A stretch of DNA of 64,000 bases from Kaistia terrae (GCF_026344005.1 NZ_JAPKNH010000004.1:62001-126000); one strand, 5' to 3'; positions 54,081 through 63,751 are shown, numbered from the stretch's first letter. Notes: generated from the sequence alone by a model not told the origin. Translations and numbers: made by a program.

Positions 54081-55052
54081 ATGACCTCGAAACTTGATCA
54101 GCTCAAAGCCATGACCGTTGTCGTTGCAGACACCGGCGATCTTGAAGCCATCAAGACCTATCGTCCGGTCGACTGCACGACGAATCCGTCGCTGGTGCTC
54201 AAAGCCGCCGAACTGCCGGCCTATCAGGACGTCATCGAGAGCGCGATCTCCTGGGGCCGCAAGCAGGGCGGTACGCAGGACGCCATCGCTGGTCATGTCG
54301 CCGATCGCCTGGCTGTCGCTTTCGGCGCCGAAATGTCGAAGCTCGTCCCGGGCCGCATCTCGACCGAAGTCGATGCCGACCTCTCCTTCGACGTCGAAGC
54401 CTCGGTCCAGCGCGCGCGCGACATCATCGCTGCCTATGACGCCCTCGGCGTTCCGCGCGAAAAGATCCTGGTCAAGCTCGCCTCGACCTGGGAAGGCATC
54501 CGCGCCGCCGCGATCCTTCAGAAGGAAGGCATCGACTGCAACCTGACGCTGCTGTTCTCGCTCGCCCAGGCCGCAGCCTGCGCCGAGGCCGGCGTGTTCC
54601 TGATTTCGCCCTTCGTCGGCCGCATCCTCGACTGGCACGTCAAGGCTTCCGGCAAGACGTTCGAGCCGGAAGAAGATCCGGGCGTCCTCTCGGTTCGCCA
54701 GATCTACAGCTACTACAAGCAGCGCGGCATCGAGACCGTCGTCATGGGCGCTTCGTTCCGCTCGACGGGCGAAATCGAAGCCCTGGCCGGTTGCGACCGC
54801 CTGACGATTGCTCCGGCTCTGCTCGAGAAGCTCGCGGCCGATAACGGCACGCTGGTGCGCAAGCTCGACGCAAGCAACACCGGCGAGAAGATCGCGACAA
54901 TTGCCTCGGACGAGAAGAGCTTCCGCTGGGCCATGAACGAAGACCAGATGGCGACCGAGAAGCTCTCGGAAGGCATCCGCATGTTCGCCAAGGACCTGCG
55001 CGCGCTCCGTACGCTGATCACCAAGCGCCTGGAGACCGGCGTCCCGGCCTGA
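54081..55052 (+). CDS. tal: Transaldolase
   Basis: A 323-residue pentose-phosphate enzyme exchanging dihydroxyacetone units (sedoheptulose-7-P plus glyceraldehyde-3-P). Catalytic lysine in [27 protein letters not shown] near the N-terminus and [20 protein letters not shown] in the C-terminal part identify the TalB class. GGAGGAG precedes the ATG. Monocistronic: a terminator follows 22 bases later. Confidence 0.96.
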   Translation: MTSKLDQLKAMTVVVADTGDLEAIKTYRPVDCTTNPSLVLKAAELPAYQDVIESAISWGRKQGGTQDAIAGHVADRLAVAFGAEMSKLVPGRISTEVDADLSFDVEASVQRARDIIAAYDALGVPREKILVKLASTWEGIRAAAILQKEGIDCNLTLLFSLAQAAACAEAGVFLISPFVGRILDWHVKASGKTFEPEEDPGVLSVRQIYSYYKQRGIETVVMGASFRSTGEIEALAGCDRLTIAPALLEKLAADNGTLVRKLDASNTGEKIATIASDEKSFRWAMNEDQMATEKLSEGIRMFAKDLRALRTLITKRLETGVPA

Positions 55053-55074
55053 TCGATCCTGGTTTGAAGACAGG

Positions 55075-55108
55075 AGGCCGGTCGCCCCGTGGGCGGCCGG
55101 CCTTTTTT
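55075..55108 (+). terminator. Rho-independent terminator of tal
   Basis: Stem AGGCCGGTCGCCC / GGGCGGCCGGCCT (one G-U pair) with a 3-base loop followed by six T. Confidence 0.9.
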
Positions 55109-55191
55109 GTTTCGCGGCGCAGGTATAGCGGAAGTGGGCTGACCCTTCCCCAAACGTCGGCTGCCCGCCCTGCGCAGCCTGAGGAGAGCGC

Positions 55192-56436
55192 ATGCGCATC
55201 GGCATTATCGGGTCGGGGATCGTCGGTGTCGCGACCGCCCATGCGCTGCTCGACGAGGGACACGTCGTCGACCTGATCGACCGCGAAGGCATCGCGGCCG
55301 GTATCTCCGCCGGCAATGCCGGATGGATCGCTCATCTCGACATCCTGCCGCTTGCCTCGCCAAAAGCCTGGCGCAACCTGCCGCGCTGGGCGCTCGACCC
55401 GCTTGGACCGCTGGCGATCCGGCCGGCCTATCTGCCGGCTCTGGCGCCCTGGCTCGCCCGCTTCGTCGCGGCGAGCCGCCCGTCGCGCATCGAAGCTTCG
55501 ACGCAGGCGATCGCGGCGCTGAATGGCCGGGCCTTGCCGGCCTGGCAGAAGCGGCTGGCGGCGCTCGGCCTCGATCATCACCTTCGGGAGAGGGGGCTGC
55601 TCTCCATCTGGGCCGATGCGCGCGGCTATCACGCCGCGTTGCCGCTGTTCGAGCGTCAGCGCAGCCTCGGCATGGAGGTCGAGACGCTCGATGCGGCGGC
55701 GCTGCATGCGCTGGAGCCGGCACTCGGCGCCCGCGCCGTGGCGGGCGCGCTGTATCCGACGGGTTGCCATGTTTCCGATCCGCTCGATTTTACCCGCGCA
55801 CTTGGCGAGGCAGCGATCGCCCGTGGTGCGCAGGAGCGAAAATTCGAGGCGGTCGAAATTCGCGCCGGCGGTGGCGAGGTGGCGATCCGCACCTCGTTCG
55901 ATTCGCTGGCGCTCTATGACCGCATCGTCGTGGCGACCGGCGCCTGGTCGAAGCCGCTCGCCGCATCGCTTGGCGACAAGATCCCGCTCGACACCGAGCG
56001 CGGCTACAATGTCACCCTGCCTTCCGGCAGCCTCGGCCTGACACGTCCCGTCATGTTCGAAGGCGAAGGTTTCGTCACCACGCCGCTCGATACCGGCGAC
56101 CGTGTCGGCGGCAGCGTCGAGTTCGCCGGACTGGAAGCCGCCCCCAATTTCAGGCGCGTCGATGCGATCCTCGGCAGGCTGAAGCGCTATCTGCCGGATG
56201 CCGATCTTTCCGGGGGCACGCGCTGGATGGGCTTTCGACCGTCGACGCCGGATTCGCTGCCTGTCATCGGTCGGGCGACGCGCGATCCGCGCATCGTCTA
56301 TGCCTTCGGCCATGCCCATCACGGCCTTACCCAGGCGGCGGCGACGGCGGAACTCGTCGCCGGCCTGATCGCCGACCGACGGCCGGAATTCGACCTCGCT
56401 CCCTATTCCCCCGAGCGCTTTGCAAAAAGGTTCTGA
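55192..56436 (+). CDS. FAD-dependent oxidoreductase, DadA-like
   Basis: A 414-residue DAO-family flavoenzyme. The FAD motif IGIIGSGIVGVATAHALLDE is at the N-terminus, and ISAGNAGWIAHLDILPLASP matches the D-amino acid dehydrogenase (DadA) subgroup; the C-terminal GRATRDPRIVYAFGHAHHGL completes the flavin site. Such enzymes oxidise D-amino acids via the respiratory chain. GGAGAG precedes the ATG. No alanine racemase gene is next to it, so the substrate is open. Confidence 0.87.
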   Translation: MRIGIIGSGIVGVATAHALLDEGHVVDLIDREGIAAGISAGNAGWIAHLDILPLASPKAWRNLPRWALDPLGPLAIRPAYLPALAPWLARFVAASRPSRIEASTQAIAALNGRALPAWQKRLAALGLDHHLRERGLLSIWADARGYHAALPLFERQRSLGMEVETLDAAALHALEPALGARAVAGALYPTGCHVSDPLDFTRALGEAAIARGAQERKFEAVEIRAGGGEVAIRTSFDSLALYDRIVVATGAWSKPLAASLGDKIPLDTERGYNVTLPSGSLGLTRPVMFEGEGFVTTPLDTGDRVGGSVEFAGLEAAPNFRRVDAILGRLKRYLPDADLSGGTRWMGFRPSTPDSLPVIGRATRDPRIVYAFGHAHHGLTQAAATAELVAGLIADRRPEFDLAPYSPERFAKRF

Positions 56437-56612
56437 GCTTCTTCTTCGATGGAGGATCGCGAGCCGTTCCGGACGAGCCTTCGGCTTGTGGACGGCGCGG
56501 GCCAAGCGCCTCAACTTGCAAAGAAGTGTGATGTCCGCGACATCGGACTCGTAGCGTGAGGGGCGCACCTCGGCTAGAATCGCCCTCCCGACGCCAATCT
56601 GGATCTGCCGCC

Positions 56613-57644
56613 ATGCGCGCCCTCGTTCTCGAAGAAAAGCTGAAGCTCTCGCTCCGTGATATCGACCTGCCGCTCGAGGTCGGTCCGCGCGACGTTCGCA
56701 TCGCCATCCACACGGTCGGCGTCTGCGGCTCGGACGTGCACTATTACACCTATGGCGGGATCGGCCCGTTCATCGTCAAGGAGCCGATGGTGCTGGGCCA
56801 TGAGGCCGCCGGCACGGTCGTCGAGATCGGTTCGGAAGTGAAGTCGCTCAAGGTCGGCGACCGCGTCTGCATGGAGCCGGGCGTTCCCGACCTGACCTCC
56901 AAGGCTTCCAAGCTCGGCATCTACAATGTCGATCCGAGCGTCACCTTCTGGGCGACGCCGCCGGTGCATGGCTGCCTGACGCCGGAAGTCGTTTTCCCGG
57001 AATCCTTCACCTACAAGCTGCCGGACAATGTCTCGTTTGCTGAAGGCGCGATGGTCGAGCCCTTCGCCATCGGCATGCAGGCGGCGACCAAGGCCAAGAT
57101 CGTGCCCGGCGACACGGCGCTGGTGATCGGCGCCGGCCCGATCGGCATCATGGTGGCGCTGGCGGCGCTGGCAGGCGGTTGCAGCCGCGTCTATATCTCC
57201 GATCTGGTCAACGAGAAGCTGGCGATTGCCGGCCGCTATGAAGGCGTCATTCCGGTCAATGTCCGCGAGCAGGACCTGAAGGCGAAGATCGCCGCCGAGA
57301 CGGAAAACTGGGGCGTCGATATCGTGTTCGAGGCTTCGGGCAGCCCGCGCGCCTATGACGGTATCTTCAACTTCGTTCGTCCCGGCGGCGCCATCGTCTT
57401 CGTCGGCCTGCCGGTCGAGCCGATCGCGCTCGACATCGTCTCGGCCTCGGCCAAGGAAGTGCGGATGGAGACGGTGTTCCGATATGCCAACGTCTTCGAT
57501 CGCGCGCTGGCACTGATCGCGTCCGGCAAGGTCGACCTGAAGCCGCTGATCACCGGCACTTACGATTTCGAGGAGTCGATCGCTGCGTTCGAGCGCGCCG
57601 CATCGGCCAACCCGAACGACGTGAAGCTGCAGATCACCCTCTGA
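56613..57644 (+). CDS. Polyol dehydrogenase, zinc-dependent (xylitol/sorbitol type)
   Basis: A 343-residue medium-chain dehydrogenase. Catalytic zinc ligands in [24 protein letters not shown] and [12 protein letters not shown]-binding [20 protein letters not shown]. The usual structural-zinc cysteine cluster is absent and replaced by [20 protein letters not shown], as in animal sorbitol dehydrogenase and bacterial xylitol dehydrogenase. It oxidises a polyol to a ketose. ATG 56613 begins the conserved MRALVLEEK; the frame is open 19 codons earlier without support. Confidence 0.9.
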   Translation: MRALVLEEKLKLSLRDIDLPLEVGPRDVRIAIHTVGVCGSDVHYYTYGGIGPFIVKEPMVLGHEAAGTVVEIGSEVKSLKVGDRVCMEPGVPDLTSKASKLGIYNVDPSVTFWATPPVHGCLTPEVVFPESFTYKLPDNVSFAEGAMVEPFAIGMQAATKAKIVPGDTALVIGAGPIGIMVALAALAGGCSRVYISDLVNEKLAIAGRYEGVIPVNVREQDLKAKIAAETENWGVDIVFEASGSPRAYDGIFNFVRPGGAIVFVGLPVEPIALDIVSASAKEVRMETVFRYANVFDRALALIASGKVDLKPLITGTYDFEESIAAFERAASANPNDVKLQITL

Positions 57645-57670
57645 TTTGTGCGTGGCACCCGCTGCGTGCT

Positions 57671-57795
57671 TCACCTCTCCCTGAGGGAGAGGTCGGAGCG
57701 AAGCTCCGGGTGAGGGTTTAGGAAACGATCCGGTGAGGCCGTAAACCCTCACCCGCCGCCCTTCGTGCGTCGACCTCTCCCTCAGGGAGAGGTGA
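57671..57795. repeat. 125-base palindromic element, copy 3 (reverse orientation)
   Basis: Same 125-base length as the other two, but inverted. Read in their sense, its hairpin is GGAGC-TTC-GCTCC instead of GGCTC-TTC-GAGCC: two base pairs changed with pairing preserved. The other small hairpin is GCAC-GAA-GGGC with one mismatch. It lies between the converging polyol dehydrogenase and PRC-barrel genes. Confidence 0.92.
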
Positions 57796-57818
57796 GTTCC
57801 GGCTCTGTCACCGCAAGC

Positions 57819-57849
57819 AAAAAAGGCCCCGGACTACTCCGGGGCCTTT
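57819..57849 (-). terminator. Terminator of the PRC-barrel gene
   Basis: Perfect 12-base stem AAAGGCCCCGGA / TCCGGGGCCTTT with a 4-base loop; on the minus strand it ends in a run of six T. It may also work in the plus direction. Confidence 0.85.
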
Positions 57850-57875
57850 CCTTTAGTCGGCTTAGAACTGCTGGA

Positions 57876-58244
57876 TTACATCATCCAGTAGGGCGGCATG
57901 CCGTAATAGTCATGCACCTTCTTCTCATAGTCGCGATCGCCCCAGGCGGGCTCGCTCCCCTCGTCATAGGTGGGGCCTCCCTCAAGCTGCTCCAGCGTGA
58001 GGCCGACAACATAACCACCCTGGTTCGTGTCGTATTTCAAAGTGTTCCACGGCAGCGGATGGTATTTCTCGCCGATGCCCAGAAAGCCGCCGAAGGACAT
58101 GATCGCATAAGCGACGCGGCCGGTCTGCTTGTCGATCATCACGTCGTGAATATCACCAAGGCGGTCGCCCTGCGTATTGTAGACGGCGGTGCCGTCAACC
58201 TTCGCTGCACCGATCAGGGAGCTGGTGGTGTGAACCTGTTCCAT
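57876..58244 (-). CDS. PRC-barrel domain protein
   Basis: A 122-residue soluble protein with one PRC-barrel (SLIGAAKVDGTAVYNTQGDR, LGDIHDVMIDKQTGRVAYAI, FLGIGEKYHPLPWNTLKYD). The C-terminus is acidic and aromatic (YEKKVHDYYGMPPYWMM). PRC-barrels act as adaptor or RNA-processing domains; stand-alone versions are common in rhizobia and often stress-related. ATG 58244 is chosen because GGAGGA precedes it. Confidence 0.88.
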   Translation of the reverse strand: MEQVHTTSSLIGAAKVDGTAVYNTQGDRLGDIHDVMIDKQTGRVAYAIMSFGGFLGIGEKYHPLPWNTLKYDTNQGGYVVGLTLEQLEGGPTYDEGSEPAWGDRDYEKKVHDYYGMPPYWMM

Positions 58245-58312
58245 CGTCTTCCTCCATGGTTGCTTGTCCATGGAGTGAAAACGTCGATCGCGGGCGATGG
58301 TTCCGAGCTATC

Positions 58313-58759
58313 TCAGACCGGCTTTTTCGCGACCAGATAGATGTGCTCGCAGGCAAGCACCGTTTCGCCGGTCTGCTTGGTGACGGTCACCAACTCGGAC
58401 ACGATGCCATGCGTCGCCCGCTTCGGGTGGTCGCGCTTGTCGACGATCTTGGCTTCGACGGTGATGGTATCGTTGATGAAGACGGGCTTCACGAACCGCA
58501 CCTTGTCATAGCCATAAGACATGGCGTGCGGATTGATCGTCGTCGCCGTCATGCCGACCGCGACCGAGAGGATCAGCGTGCCATGGGCGACGCGCTGCTT
58601 GAAGTCCTGCGTCGCGCACCATTCGGCGTCCATGTGGTGCGGGAAGAAATCGCCCGTCTGGCCGGCATGCAGGACAATGTCGGTCTCGGTGATCGTCCGG
58701 CCCATCGTGCGACGGGTGAAGCCGATTTCGTAGTCTTCGAAGTACTGCTCGACGATCAT
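58313..58759 (-). CDS. MaoC-family hydratase/dehydratase
   Basis: A 148-residue hot-dog-fold protein. The (R)-hydratase active-site segment reads [32 protein letters not shown] broken around the conserved Asp and His. Members hydrate enoyl-CoA, mesaconyl-CoA or similar substrates. It stands downstream of the sugar-acid genes on the same strand, but a repeat element separates them, so a link is unproven. Confidence 0.87.
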   Translation of the reverse strand: MIVEQYFEDYEIGFTRRTMGRTITETDIVLHAGQTGDFFPHHMDAEWCATQDFKQRVAHGTLILSVAVGMTATTINPHAMSYGYDKVRFVKPVFINDTITVEAKIVDKRDHPKRATHGIVSELVTVTKQTGETVLACEHIYLVAKKPV

Positions 58760-58805
58760 GGGTTTTCTCTTTCACGATCAGGCGCCGCGCCATACTCGAA
58801 TGGCT

Positions 58806-58900
58806 CCGTCATCCCGGGCCCCGACCCGGGATCCATTCAGCCGGAGTCGTCGACGGCAAGGCTTCGGCTGGATGGATCCCCGCTCTCGCGGGGATGACGG
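58806..58900. repeat. Palindromic intergenic element, GTCATCC family, copy 3
   Basis: 95 bases. Left hairpin CCCGGG-CCCCGA-CCCGGG, right hairpin CCCCGC-TCTC-GCGGGG, joined to GGATCCAT and ATGGATCC and framed by CCGTCATCC ... GGATGACGG. Same frame as the copies at 16554 and 42128 but with different stems. Confidence 0.85.
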
Positions 58901-58935
58901 CGGGGGCAGGGGAGCCGCCGCCGGCGGCAGAAAAT

Positions 58936-58975
58936 CCTCTCCCGCATCATCGGCGCATGCCGGAGGCGGGAGAGG
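58936..58975 (-). terminator. Nested hairpin after the SDR gene
   Basis: CCTCTCCCGC / GCGGGAGAGG with an inner CGGC-GCAT-GCCG hairpin, 23 bases after the SDR stop. Probably terminates the sugar-acid operon; it resembles the ends of the 125-base element and may be a relic of it. Confidence 0.5.
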
Positions 58976-58998
58976 GTAGGGTGAGGGACTTGCTGGTC

Positions 58999-59733
58999 TT
59001 AGTTGACCCAGCCGCCGTCGATGATGTGCATCTGGCCGGTGGTGTAGGTCGCCGTCGCCAGGTAGATGGCGAGGTCGGCGATTTCGCTCGGCTGGCCGAT
59101 GCGGCCGATCGGCTGACGGGCGATGAAAGCGGCGCGGGCCACTTCATAGTCGCCCTGGTCGCGCAGGCGCTGCTGCAGCGACGGGCTTTCGACCGTGCCG
59201 GGGCAAATGCCGTTGCAGCGGATGCCCTTGGTGACGTAGTCGGCGGCGATCGACTTGGTCAGGCCGACGGTGGCTGCCTTGGTCACGGCATAGGCGAAGC
59301 GGTTCGGCACGCCCTTGATCGAGCCGGCGACCGAGCAGATGTTGACGATCGAGCCGTCCTTCTGCGCCAGCATGCCCGGCAGCGCGGCGGAGATCGTGCG
59401 CCACATCGACTTGACGTTCAGATCGTAGGCGAAGTCGAGATCGGCCTCGGTGGCCTCTTCCAACGTGCCGGCATGGACGATGCCCGCGCAGTTGAACAGC
59501 ACGTCGATCGTGCCGATCTCGGCGATCAGCGCCTTCACGTCGTCGTTCGACAGCACGTTCAGCTTGCGCGTGGTGATGCCGTTGACGCCGTTCAACTCGG
59601 CCAGCGCCGTCTCGTTGATGTCGGTCGCCCAGACGATGGCGCCTTCGGCCGCGGCCTGTTCCGCGATCGCACGTCCGATACCCTGTGCCGCTGCCGTGAC
59701 CAGCGCGACCTTGCCTGCGAGCTTGCCGCCCAT
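58999..59733 (-). CDS. Short-chain dehydrogenase, 2-keto-3-deoxy-L-fuconate dehydrogenase-like
   Basis: A 244-residue SDR. Cofactor motif TAAAQGIGRAIAEQ, NCAGIVH, catalytic Ser in NICSVAGS and Tyr-x3-Lys in FAYAVTKAA. The segment CPGTVESPSLQQRLRDQGDY and the end GQMHIIDGGWVN closely follow the DHRS6/2-keto-3-deoxy-L-fuconate dehydrogenase subgroup. It is 29 bases after an enolase-superfamily dehydratase, which would supply a 2-keto-3-deoxy sugar acid. Confidence 0.87.
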   Translation of the reverse strand: MGGKLAGKVALVTAAAQGIGRAIAEQAAAEGAIVWATDINETALAELNGVNGITTRKLNVLSNDDVKALIAEIGTIDVLFNCAGIVHAGTLEEATEADLDFAYDLNVKSMWRTISAALPGMLAQKDGSIVNICSVAGSIKGVPNRFAYAVTKAATVGLTKSIAADYVTKGIRCNGICPGTVESPSLQQRLRDQGDYEVARAAFIARQPIGRIGQPSEIADLAIYLATATYTTGQMHIIDGGWVN

Positions 59734-59762
59734 GTCGTCAGTCCCTTCGGTTCGTCGTCAAA

Positions 59763-60869
59763 TCAAGTGGTCAGGAAGTTCGAACCTTCGACCGTCTGGC
59801 GGCCAATGGCGTCAAAATCCCACGCGATGCCGAGTCCGGCGTCGGCGCTCGGAATGGCATATCCGTCCGCGATCGTCATGCCCTTTGTCGTCAGGCTGTC
59901 GAGTTGCGGAATATATTCGACCCAACGCGCATTCGGCACGGCCGAGCAGAGCGCCACATGCAGTTCCATCAGGAAGTGCGGGCAGACCACGACGTTGAAC
60001 GTCTCGGCCAGGTGCGCGACCTTGAGCCAGGGCGTGATGCCGCCGATGCGGGCGACGTCGACCTGGACGATCGAGCAGGCGCGGCGCTGCAGGTAATCGC
60101 GGAAATGCAGGCTCGAATAGAGGCTTTCACCGACCGCGATCGGGATCGAGGTCGATTCGCAAAGCCGGATGTGGCCGTCGACATCGTCGGCCGTCAGCGG
60201 CTCTTCGAGCCAGCCGATATCGGCCGCCTCATAGTGGCGCGCGCGCCGGATCGCCTCGTCGACCGAGAAGGCCTGGTTGGCGTCGGTGAACAGCTCGAAG
60301 CCGGGGCCGACAGCCTCGCGCACGGCGTTGAGACGGGCGACATCCTCGTGGATCGGCCGGCCGACCTTCATCTTGGCGCCGCCAAAGCCGTTTTCCTTGG
60401 CCCGTAGCGTGTCCTCGATGATCGATTCGACCGGCAGGTGCAGCCAGCCGCCCTCGGTGGTGTAGAGGCGGATCTTCTCCTGCGCGCCGCCGGCCAGGAT
60501 ATGCACCGGAAGGTCGGCCTTGCGCGCCTTCAGGTCCCAGAGCGCCGTATCGATGGCGGCGAGCGCCAGCGAGGTGATGGCGCCGACGGAGGTGGCGTGC
60601 GTCATGAACAGGAGGTCGCGCCAGATCTGCTCGATCATGCCGGCTTCGCGGCCGATCAGGGCAGGGGCCAGCGTCTTCTCGATCAGCGACATGATCGCCG
60701 GGCCGCCGGTGCCGATCGTGTAGCTGTAGCCGGTGCCGACGACGCCATCGGCATCGGTGATGCGGATGATCGGCGTTTCCTGGCTGACGAAGGACTGGAT
60801 CGCATCGACCCGCTTCACCTTCGGCTTCAAATCGACCATCAGGCCTTCGACACGAACGATCTTTGCCAT
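59763..60869 (-). CDS. Enolase-superfamily sugar-acid dehydratase (mandelate racemase subgroup)
   Basis: A 368-residue enzyme of the mandelate racemase/muconate lactonising family. K-x-K in GAKMKVGRP, metal ligands Asp in FTDANQAF, Glu in WLEEPL and Glu in VGESLY, and a histidine in VVCPHFLMELH that could be the second base. This set fits acid-sugar dehydratases. The substrate cannot be read out; L-fuconate, L-rhamnonate or galactonate-like acids are the main options given its SDR neighbour. GGGGGAG precedes the ATG. Confidence 0.87.
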   Translation of the reverse strand: MAKIVRVEGLMVDLKPKVKRVDAIQSFVSQETPIIRITDADGVVGTGYSYTIGTGGPAIMSLIEKTLAPALIGREAGMIEQIWRDLLFMTHATSVGAITSLALAAIDTALWDLKARKADLPVHILAGGAQEKIRLYTTEGGWLHLPVESIIEDTLRAKENGFGGAKMKVGRPIHEDVARLNAVREAVGPGFELFTDANQAFSVDEAIRRARHYEAADIGWLEEPLTADDVDGHIRLCESTSIPIAVGESLYSSLHFRDYLQRRACSIVQVDVARIGGITPWLKVAHLAETFNVVVCPHFLMELHVALCSAVPNARWVEYIPQLDSLTTKGMTIADGYAIPSADAGLGIAWDFDAIGRQTVEGSNFLTT

Positions 60870-60892
60870 TTGTCTCCCCCGAATTCTCTTTT

Positions 60893-61996
60893 TTAGACCA
60901 GTACGCTCATGCCCGATGCCTTGTCGAAGACATGCAGGCGCGAGAGGTCGAGATTGAAGCTCAGTTGCTCGCCCGGCTTGACGACGCGCGGGTTCAGCAT
61001 CTTGCCCTGAACTTCCTTGCCGCCGAGCTCCGTGTAAAGCAGGGTTTCGGTGCCAAGCGGCTCCGGCAGGATGATCGTGCGCTCGATGGTGGCGACTTCG
61101 CTATCGCCGAACAGGCCGTAGCCGACCGGCGAGAACGCCTCGGCGCGGAAGCCGACCGTGATCGCCTGGCCATCCCTGACCTTTTCGGCAGCGGCGGCGG
61201 GGAGGGCCAGCGTCACGCCATCTGCGAGCTTGGCCACCTTGCGGCCGGCCTCGTCTGCCACCGTCGCGTCGAGCAGGTTCATCGGCGGCGAGCCGATGAA
61301 GGAGGCGACGAAGGTGTTCTTCGGCTTCTCGAACACTTCGGCCGGCGTGCCGACCTGCTCGATGTGGCCGTCCTTCATGATGACGATGCGGTCGGCGAGC
61401 GTCATCGCCTCGACCTGGTCATGCGTCACGTAGACGATCGTCGTCTTGACCTTCTGGTGCAGTTTCTTGATCTCGACGCGCATCTGCCCACGCAGCTTGG
61501 CGTCGAGGTTGGAAAGCGGCTCGTCGAACAGGAAGACGTCCGGGTGGCGCACGATGGAGCGACCCATGGCGACGCGCTGGCGCTGGCCGCCGGAGAGTTC
61601 GCCGGGCGTGCGTTCGAGCAGCGGCGTCAGGCCGAGGATCTCGGCTGCTTCCGCCACGCGGGCTTCGATGGTCGCCGCGTCCTGCTTGGCGATCTTCAGC
61701 GAGAAACCGAGGTTCTCCTTGACCGTCATATGCGGGTAGAGCGCGTAGTTCTGGAACACCATCGAGATGTTGCGCGCCCGCGGCGGCAGGTCGTTGACGA
61801 CCCGGTCGCCGATCGAGATCGTGCCTCCGGTGATGTCTTCGAGACCGGCGATCATCCGGAGCGTCGTCGACTTGCCGCAGCCCGAAGGCCCGACCAGCAC
61901 GACGAACTCATTATGCGCGATGGTGAGATCGATGCCGTGAACGACGCCAATCTTGCCGTAGCTCTTGACGAGCTTTTCGAGTCTGACCTCTGCCAT
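60893..61996 (-). CDS. Sugar ABC transporter ATPase, UgpC/MalK family
   Basis: A 367-residue ATPase with Walker [15 protein letters not shown], signature [15 protein letters not shown], Walker [27 protein letters not shown] and a C-terminal TOBE region ([13 protein letters not shown]). Follows the MalG-type permease by 6 bases. Energises the CUT1 transporter, probably for the sugar acid or parent oligosaccharide handled by the enzymes downstream. Confidence 0.93.
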   Translation of the reverse strand: MAEVRLEKLVKSYGKIGVVHGIDLTIAHNEFVVLVGPSGCGKSTTLRMIAGLEDITGGTISIGDRVVNDLPPRARNISMVFQNYALYPHMTVKENLGFSLKIAKQDAATIEARVAEAAEILGLTPLLERTPGELSGGQRQRVAMGRSIVRHPDVFLFDEPLSNLDAKLRGQMRVEIKKLHQKVKTTIVYVTHDQVEAMTLADRIVIMKDGHIEQVGTPAEVFEKPKNTFVASFIGSPPMNLLDATVADEAGRKVAKLADGVTLALPAAAAEKVRDGQAITVGFRAEAFSPVGYGLFGDSEVATIERTIILPEPLGTETLLYTELGGKEVQGKMLNPRVVKPGEQLSFNLDLSRLHVFDKASGMSVLV

Positions 61997-62002
61997 ATCG
62001 AA

Positions 62003-62848
62003 TTATCCTTTGACGCCGCCGAAGGTGAGACCGGCGATCAGATGTTTCTGCACGATGAAGGTCAGGATGAGCGCCGGCACGATGATGATCACGGCCATGG
62101 CGCACATGCCGGTCCAGTCGACCGTGAACTGTGCGGTGAAATCCATCAGCCCGACCGGCAGCGTCTTCGACGCGGTGGTCCGGGTGAGCTGGGATGCGAG
62201 GGCGAATTCGTTCCACGAGGTCAGGAAGGCGAAGATGCCGGCCGACGCGATGCCGGATTTCGCCAGCGGGAACTCGATCTTCCAGAATGCCTGCCAGCGG
62301 GTGCAGCCATCGACCTGGGCGGCTTCCGAAAGCGACAGCGGGATCTGGCGGAAGAAGCCGTCGATCAGCCAGATCGTGAACGGGATGTTGAGCGCCAGAT
62401 AGACGAGAATGACGCCGATGCTGGTGTCGATCAGGCCGAGCCGGCTCCAGATGATGAAGACGGGCAGCGACAGGGAAATGCCCGGCACCGTGCGCGAAAG
62501 CATCAGCCAGAGGAAGGCGACGTTCTTGCCCTTGAAGCGGTAGCGGGCGAAGGCGTAGCCGCCCATCATGCCGATCAGCACCGCCAGAACCGTGCTCGTC
62601 ACCGAGATGACCAGCGAGTTCAGGAAGTAGCGGATGACCGGGATGCCCTGCTGGGTCTCGGACAGGCCCAGGATGGCGCGGAAGTTATCGAGCGTCCAGC
62701 GTTCGGGGATCCAGACCGGGGGACGGGCCATCACTTCGACATTGTCGCGGAAGGCCGTCATCACGATCCACAGACCGGGGATGCAGATGATCGCCATGAC
62801 GATGAAGATGCCGAAGCGGATCAGCCAGCGCTGCCAGGAGCGTTCCAT
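62003..62848 (-). CDS. Sugar ABC transporter permease, MalG type
   Basis: A 281-residue inner-membrane permease with six hydrophobic segments and coupling loop LSLSEAAQVDGCTRWQAFWK. C-terminal GLTFGGVKG is a family hallmark. Its ATG begins right after the MalF-type gene stop. Substrate unknown. Confidence 0.93.
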   Translation of the reverse strand: MERSWQRWLIRFGIFIVMAIICIPGLWIVMTAFRDNVEVMARPPVWIPERWTLDNFRAILGLSETQQGIPVIRYFLNSLVISVTSTVLAVLIGMMGGYAFARYRFKGKNVAFLWLMLSRTVPGISLSLPVFIIWSRLGLIDTSIGVILVYLALNIPFTIWLIDGFFRQIPLSLSEAAQVDGCTRWQAFWKIEFPLAKSGIASAGIFAFLTSWNEFALASQLTRTTASKTLPVGLMDFTAQFTVDWTGMCAMAVIIIVPALILTFIVQKHLIAGLTFGGVKG

Positions 62849-63751
62849 TTATTCGACTCCGCCCATGGTGCGTCGCGCCGCGGCGAGCTTCCGGAAGAAA
62901 TAGACGGTGAAATAGACCGACAGCAGGATCGAGGCGTAGGACATGGCGTTGGCCATGCCCATGCGGGCGTCCTGGTAGCCGGTGCGGGCGATCAGCGTCC
63001 AGAGCAGCTCGGTGCGGCCGGCCGGGCCGCCATTCGTCATGATCTTGACCGTGTCATAGGCGCGCGCCACGTCGAGCGAGCGGATGGCCATGGCGATGTA
63101 GACGAAGGGCATCAGGTAGGGCAGCGTGATGTGGCGGAAGACTTGCCACGGATTGCAGCCATCGACCTTGGCCGCCTCGACCGGATCTCGCGGCATGGCC
63201 ATCAGGCCCGCCAGCAGCAGGATCGCGAAGATCGGCGTCGACATCCAGACCTCGGCCATCAGGATGGCGAGGTTGGCGGTGACCGGGTTCACCAGCCACG
63301 GGATCGTCACGTTTTCCCAGCCGAGCGACTGGATCGCGTTGTTCACCAGGCCGACATTGTCGTTGAAGATGTACTTGAACTGGAAGCCGACCAGGATCGG
63401 CGAGAACATCATCGGGAACATCATGATGGTGCGGATGATGCGCTGGCCGGCGGTCAGCTTGTCGATCAGCAACGCGATGCCGAGACCCAGCACCAGTTCC
63501 AGATTGAGCGCGACCGTCAGGAAGACCAGCGTGCGGCCGAAGGCCCACCAGAAATCGACGTCGGTCAGCAGGCGCTGGTAATTGCGCAGGCCGACCCACT
63601 GCCAGAGCGAGGCCGGCTGCACCAGGCGATAGCCGGTGAAGCTCGTATAGAGCGAAAACAGGAGCGGCACGGCCACCACCAGCGTGATGATGACGAAGGC
63701 CGGCATCAGCAGCAGGATCGGAGGCGAGAGCCGGCTTCGGAAGAAACGCAT
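62849..63751 (-). CDS. Sugar ABC transporter permease, MalF type
   Basis: A 300-residue permease with six hydrophobic segments (first: PPILLLMPAFVIITLVVAVP) and coupling loop RDPVEAAKVDGCNPWQVFRH. ATG at 63751 gives a normal length and positive N-terminus (MRFFRSRLS); the frame is open for 33 codons upstream. Downstream of the binding-protein gene, separated by a strong terminator-like hairpin. Confidence 0.92.
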   Translation of the reverse strand: MRFFRSRLSPPILLLMPAFVIITLVVAVPLLFSLYTSFTGYRLVQPASLWQWVGLRNYQRLLTDVDFWWAFGRTLVFLTVALNLELVLGLGIALLIDKLTAGQRIIRTIMMFPMMFSPILVGFQFKYIFNDNVGLVNNAIQSLGWENVTIPWLVNPVTANLAILMAEVWMSTPIFAILLLAGLMAMPRDPVEAAKVDGCNPWQVFRHITLPYLMPFVYIAMAIRSLDVARAYDTVKIMTNGGPAGRTELLWTLIARTGYQDARMGMANAMSYASILLSVYFTVYFFRKLAAARRTMGGVE

